The notes under the pieces were generated by a model, which was given only the letters and a program-made list of their open reading frames with translations, was not told where the DNA came from and made no database searches. From NCBI GenBank assembly GCA_025667525.1, contig CM046879.1, positions 392,049,039-392,113,038 on the forward strand: DNA of 64,000 nucleotides, written 5' to 3'. Numbering within the stretch: the first letter of the stretch is position 1; every line of letters starts with the position of its first letter. The DNA is from Glebionis coronaria (taxonomy: Eukaryota; Streptophyta; Magnoliopsida; Asterales; Asteraceae). Position numbers and translations under genes: made by a program. Positions 59,307-64,000 of this stretch are shown here, piece by piece.

Positions 59307-59485
59307 TTTATAATATTTGAATGAAGAATATAGAAGACCAAGTTCCTTATCTTATAACATCACTGCCAAATATAATTTTTAACAGTTAATAGTTAAAACG
59401 TATGAGAATTTTTCGAGAATGATAAGTCACTTTTCAACAGTAAAATTAAACAGGATAATAAGATGATTAAACACTGAAAATTAAC

Positions 59486-59491
59486 TTTATT
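59486..59491 (-). terminator. Poly(A) signal in D LTR
   Basis: AATAAA on the minus strand, placed downstream of the LTR TATA box as expected for the end of the R region. Confidence 0.5.
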
Positions 59492-59604
59492 ATTAAAATC
59501 AAATCATTACAAAACTAATGAAATTAAAATTACAAATTCTAACTATATTCTAACATTATAACATTAAAAAGTAAAGAAGGGATGATCAAATACAAGTAAA
59601 TTGG

Positions 59605-59617
59605 GGGTTTTTATAGC
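59605..59617 (-). promoter_or_regulatory. TATA box of D LTR
   Basis: The minus strand reads GCTATAAAAACCC, a strong plant TATA context. Confidence 0.65.
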
Positions 59618-60613
59618 CACCCCCAAAGGCTTGCTGAGAGGATATTCGAATATTCCTGAGTATATTCTTCACGATTCTTGGCCCTTGATCTTCTCTTTCT
59701 CTCTCTTATTTTGATCGGATGGTGGTGATGATTCAATCTAGCACACGGATTGCCAACGTGGCATCCGTGTGCTAGTTGTGCTTCTTTCTTGCTCTATGAT
59801 TGGTGGGAATTGAATGGTGAGTTGTTTCTTCAAATCAGAACCGGCCACGTAGCAATCTCTTCCTCACACTCTCTTCCTAAAACCATGGGGGTTTTAATCC
59901 CCTTGGTATGAATTAAATCTTTACTCAAAAAGCCCCAAATATTAAAGAATTTATTTGGACTTAGGGTTAATGAACAGTAAGGTTTTCTTTTGGTTTTGTG
60001 AAGGAAAAATGGAGAAGATGGGTAAAATAATGGTGACATAGAATGTCACGTTTGGATTTATGAGAGATAGAGTGGGTGGATGGGGGAAAAGAAAAAAACG
60101 AGTGAAGTTATTAAATGGGAGTGGGTGAAAACGATTTTGTGATATGTGATAGGATAAATAAGGTGAAGTAAATTTTGTGACGTTTTTATAATATTTCCAC
60201 TGAAAACAAACCCTAGGCCCAATTTCGTTTATTCATTCCATCAATTTGGGCTTGGGCCCAATTTCGTTTATTATTTCCATCCGAACATAACACCCATTTT
60301 GGGCCTAATGGGTTTTCAAACAATTCTTTAAATCAACTTGCAACTTAAATGGGCTTTTGAGCCCATTTACCCCATTGTGGGACCCAATTGACTTATAAAC
60401 TTGACAATTTATTAAATCCACTCATGTCGAGCTCGATTTTGGCTTCTTCAATCTTTTTCATCAATCTCGTGTCGATTATTGCCGGTTTTCGCGAACTTGG
60501 TACCTACACACATGAAAACAAGAAACAAGCATATCCAAGGCATATTTGATACATTTTGTGCAATATTTCATTGTTATAAGCTACAAATGATATGAGTAAA
60601 TACACTCATATCA

Positions 60614-60630
60614 AATTCCCCCATGCTAAG
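60614..60630 (-). other. Polypurine tract of element D
   Basis: The minus strand CTTAGCATGGGGGAATT lies directly before the TGATATGAG LTR start. A second close copy, TTAGCATGGGGGAG, lies at 62125-62138. Confidence 0.78.
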
Positions 60631-62547
60631 CAATTTCCGTGTCCTCACGCAATGATAAAATAAAACTATAACTACACCATTATTCAACTTTTGACATTTT
60701 ATTTTGCAAAGACAATAAATAACTTTAAGGATCATAAAAGCTCAAATAGATTCATCGTCCTCGACTTTTCACTTTTCCATGCCAAGTGCAAAAACAAGAC
60801 CATTTTTATTATAAGTTGGTAGACTAACACGAACTCATGTGGGCCAATTAATCACTTAGACTCCCTTATTCCTAATTGTTTCTCTTATATTTTATTGTTG
60901 TCTTGAATGATCACGAGGATGCATTGTTGACTTATTTCGATAACTTATTAGGCCGAAAATAAAGTGAATGATTTAATCAATAGTTAGCTAAAGGACAAAA
61001 TCTTTTAAAACTGCTTCTCGGGACATCATAAAGTTCATATCTTGGCATAACTTGTTTCGCGATTTGAGACCTTTCTCGGACCGATATTTGGCAGTGACTT
61101 TATACTTCCAACCTTGAGAGACGTTCATGAAATAATGGTCTTCTCTTCATAATATTTTTTCACTTGAAGTTTTGAGAGATTCATACTTGGACCACGACTT
61201 CTTCATTTTTCTCCAATCTTTACTTGGGATTTTGATTAACAACGATCCGCCTCCTTTTTGGACTTGGCTTCATTTATCCTCATACCTTATTTTGGTCTTT
61301 TTGGATAGACTTCTCCATGACTTTTGGGAGTATTTTGCTTTTCGTCGTGTGTCTCGATCCTTCATATTGATTTTTGATAAATGAATCTTCACATCACTTG
61401 AGATCTTTAGCAATAAAACATAGCCCTCATGTCTTGTTAGGACCTTTTTGGACTCGCCAATCTTCGCATCCCGCTTCAATAAGTTATGCCTTGGCTATGA
61501 ACTCTAATCCGTACCGAGCAACTTTTAAACGATCTTGGGCTAGAAGCTAAGTAACTTTTTAAATCGTTCAACCTTATTTATTGCAATTAAATTTATTAAC
61601 AAGTGATGAGAGAATAGGCTCATAATTAACTCACATAAATTCCCGAAAGAATGCCAAACTTATAATTGGCTCTGTCATCTCTTGTTCTCCATCAATGGAT
61701 ACTTAGCCTATTAAATCAAAGTTTTGGGTTTTCAAGTCATCTATAGGATCTTGCATCTTCTTAGACTTTTTCAAGTTTTAGAATTTGCGTTTTAAAGTTC
61801 CCTTGATAAACGACTTTCTAGGATCAATTATAGGAGCTTGCGAAAAGTTCTTGTTCTTAACTCGTATGAATTAAGACTTTCGCGTTTTAAAGCTCCCTAT
61901 ATAATAGCCTAGCAAAACTTAATTCAAATACGTTAAGGAAAAGCTAAGGTTAAAAACCGAGTCGAGTCAAAAACTATTCTTATTGAAAGCCTACATTCGT
62001 GTCAAAAACACTTATTTTCTTTATTAAAACTTAAAAATTACAAAAAATTTAAAATTTTATTGAAAAATGAGAAAAACAAGGTTTGGACACGACAAAAGCA
62101 ATTGCAAGCGATTATATCGATTGACTCCCCCATGCTAAAACCAAACATTTTCCTCAATGTTTCTTAGCTCAAGAGTGAAACCCCCTTGCTAAGACACGAA
62201 GAGTCTAATGCAAATTCCTAACATGGAAAGAGTACGCACATCTATAAGCCGTTTATTAATTATGCCTCAAGAAAAAAGTTAGTCGATAAAAATCAAGGGT
62301 AAGAAAGTGTGCCCCTTTTTGGCATTCAAAGAATGGAAGATCAAGTGGACCGGCAAAAACCGAACACGAGAGTCTTCAAATATTAGGGTCATACCTAAGA
62401 TCACAACACAACAAATCACGAGCACGAGCTTGAAAGATCAAGCCTTATTAGTGTAAGAAAATAGAAAGAAGATAGAATGTATGGGACTCCCCCACAAGGC
62501 ACCTCGTTTTTGTTAACCGAGTCATGAGCTCGACTCGATCCCCGCAT
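60631..62547 (-). mobile_element. Element D non-coding 3' region
   Basis: About 1.9 kb between the coding region and the polypurine tract, with no convincing frame on either strand. The second polypurine-like motif is at 62125-62138. Confidence 0.55.
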
Positions 62548-64000
62548 TCATTGCTCCTTAGGGAAAGTGGTGAAAACCGGCATATTAGAACAAAATCCAA
62601 CATAAAGCGCGATGCCGGGGTCAAAGATCTCATCCTCGTTGTCAGATGACAAACGTAAGGATAAAACTCCAACACAAATCTCTAAAAAGAGATAGTAGTC
62701 ACAACGAATGGTATGGATGTAGCATGCTCCCCGAGATAAACTCTCACCAAGATGATCGAAAAATCTTTCAATTATTACATCGGTGAAAGGCCGAGATTTC
62801 CCTAAATCAATGATTCCGGGGTCGAATACCTCGTCCTCGGTGGAAAAAGGAAAGGATAACATGGTGTCGTCCCCCCATGCTAATCCAAAATCATATAAAG
62901 CACATGGTAATGGTGGGAGAAAAGTCTCATCCATAGTGGAATGAACATTCTTTGCTTTAACGACCATTTCACCCTTAGGAATGTGATCAATGGGGTCATG
63001 GTACTCAATATGAGACACATGAAAAACCCGCACATCAAGGTCAAAGTGGGTGGGAGGAGGACTTGGGACGAAATCATCATCAAGTAAATTCTCTAAAAAG
63101 AGAGTGTCCCCCTCCGGGTCGATGTCATCAACACCAGGTGGTATCGAATCATGAGAAGCAAGAAAAGTATCAATCTCCTCCATAAGCGGATCACTATCCT
63201 CAACGGGAATAGGAGATGGAGAGAAAGACTTGGGATTAGGCTTAGAATTCAAAGCCTCGATCCTAGAAATGAGAAGATAGACGTTGGATAACTTCTCACG
63301 AAGAACCACGTCTTCCACATCTAAATGAGTAAGTTCATCGGAGAACTTCTCAAGGATCGGAATAGTCAAATCAACCTCATTTCCCGGTGGAAATGGGTCT
63401 AAAGGAGCAAGTTCAAAAGTGAACCTCTCATAAATCGGATCACTGTCATCCTCATTTCTCGGTGGAAATGGGTGAAGAAGAGTAGGTTCATCGGTAAACC
63501 CCTCATAATCCGAGTCGTGAATATCATCTTTATAAGAAAGTTCATCGGAGAACTCCTCATTAGAAAATTCACTAGAAGTAGAATCATCCTCAAAATCTTC
63601 ATTCCCATCACAATTTTCATCATTAGAATTAGAGAAAATATCAAAGTGAATGGAAGAAGTCGAGTCATCACAATGTGGCAAATCACACATCTCATTGGAA
63701 ATACCGTCAAACTCTCTTGGGTTTTGGACAAGAATAGTGCTAATATGTCCCCCTTGCTTAGAGAATTTTCGAGTTCCAAGGTGGAAGAATCATGAATAGG
63801 AGTGGTGATGTCATGAGAGATTTCCTCATCATCTAGGATGGGAGAATCTTTGGGCTCAATAGCCGGCAAGATACAAATAGGACACACGATAGCACTAGAC
63901 GAAGGATGTAGAGCAATAAGATCTCTCAAAGATATACCACTATCCTCATCATCATCCAAAAGAAGAGAACGCTCGAGTTCACGATTAGCAAGATATTTTT
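62548..64000 (-). pseudogene. Acidic protein of a gypsy element (D), partial, frameshifted
   Basis: The longest open stretch in the window: 380 codons from 63690 to 62548. Read upstream, the same frame also stays open through KQGGHISTILVQNPREFDG. Further upstream, beyond about 63760, the sensible reading changes frame to KYLANRELERSLLLDDDEDS and TLELENSLSK, and it runs off the window edge. Composition is strongly acidic with Ser/Pro, with no membrane segment or catalytic motif. Internal near-repeats are PFPPRNEDDSDPIYERFTFE, PFPPGNEVDL and FSDEL; EDEVFDPGI and EDEIFDPGI occur near the end. Segments such as EEIDTFLASHDSIPPG and EGDTLFLENLLDDD recall proteins annotated in Asteraceae gypsy polyproteins (recollection, not a search). 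Position upstream of a polypurine tract and LTR supports an element gene. Function unknown. Confidence 0.65.

Larger units (their letters stand above)
59310..60613 (-). repeat. Element D 3' LTR (left end uncertain)
   Basis: On the minus strand the LTR begins TGATATGAGTG at 60613, immediately after a polypurine tract. It has a TATA box (59605-59617) and an AATAAA signal (59486-59491) about 115 bases downstream, giving U3, R and the start of U5. The far end was not defined; 59310 is a guess from promoter position and the nearby hairpin. The first 26 bases form an imperfect palindrome (TGATATGAGT/ACTCATATCA). Confidence 0.65.

Noticed and set aside
62548..63690. Acidic 380-codon frame as a host gene
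   Set aside because: No intron/exon signals were needed, it sits before a polypurine tract and LTR, and its style matches element proteins, so an element origin is more likely.

Overview
The window looks like repeat-rich intergenic DNA from a flowering plant. It is AT-rich and I found no intact host gene, rRNA, tRNA or CRISPR array. Almost all of it consists of LTR retrotransposons and their fragments, nested inside one another. The protein style of the Ty3/gypsy remnants, especially the acidic protein at the right edge and the Tat-like polyprotein fragment at 28-30 kb, recalls elements I associate with Asteraceae. That family assignment is from memory and is only suggestive.

Layout from left to right. 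1-1299: fragments resembling two LTRs. 1300-8907: a minus-strand Ty3/gypsy element (G) with a full 5' LTR at its right end and a truncated 3' LTR at its left end. 8908-10733 and 26575-28130: two halves of a decayed Ty1/copia element (Z, plus strand). They are split by a complete minus-strand gypsy element (E, 10734-26574) with a perfect GAACT target duplication, and E carries a solo LTR (F, 13128-16756) in its own 3' LTR. 28131-30520: a broken minus-strand Tat-like gypsy fragment with gag, protease and reverse transcriptase. 30521-45859: head-to-head LTRs of a small, apparently non-coding copia-type family (B). The 3' LTR of the minus-strand B copy was invaded by gypsy element A (31266-42016, AGTGT target duplication).

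43992-56764 is a large interrupted palindrome. Two inverted copies of the start of B flank a single B LTR, and the right arm was invaded by gypsy element C (46464-56063). 56765 onward: the end of another gypsy-type LTR (H, minus), a possible tRNA-derived SINE, unrecognised AT-rich DNA, a minus-strand LTR with TATA box, poly(A) signal and polypurine tract (D), and a partial acidic-protein coding region running off the right edge.

The nesting gives relative ages: F is younger than E, which is younger than Z; A is younger than B; C is younger than the palindrome. A, C, E and F each have an uninterrupted paralogous copy or a duplicated target inside this same window, so their boundaries are well supported. 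Every coding region assessed is broken by stops, frameshifts or lost catalytic residues, so none of these elements looks autonomous. The points most worth following up are the B palindrome, a hairpin just upstream of the B TATA box, a paired CCGT/ACGG stem before a CAG/GT-type site in the LTRs of A, C and H, and second polypurine-tract-like copies inside E and D.
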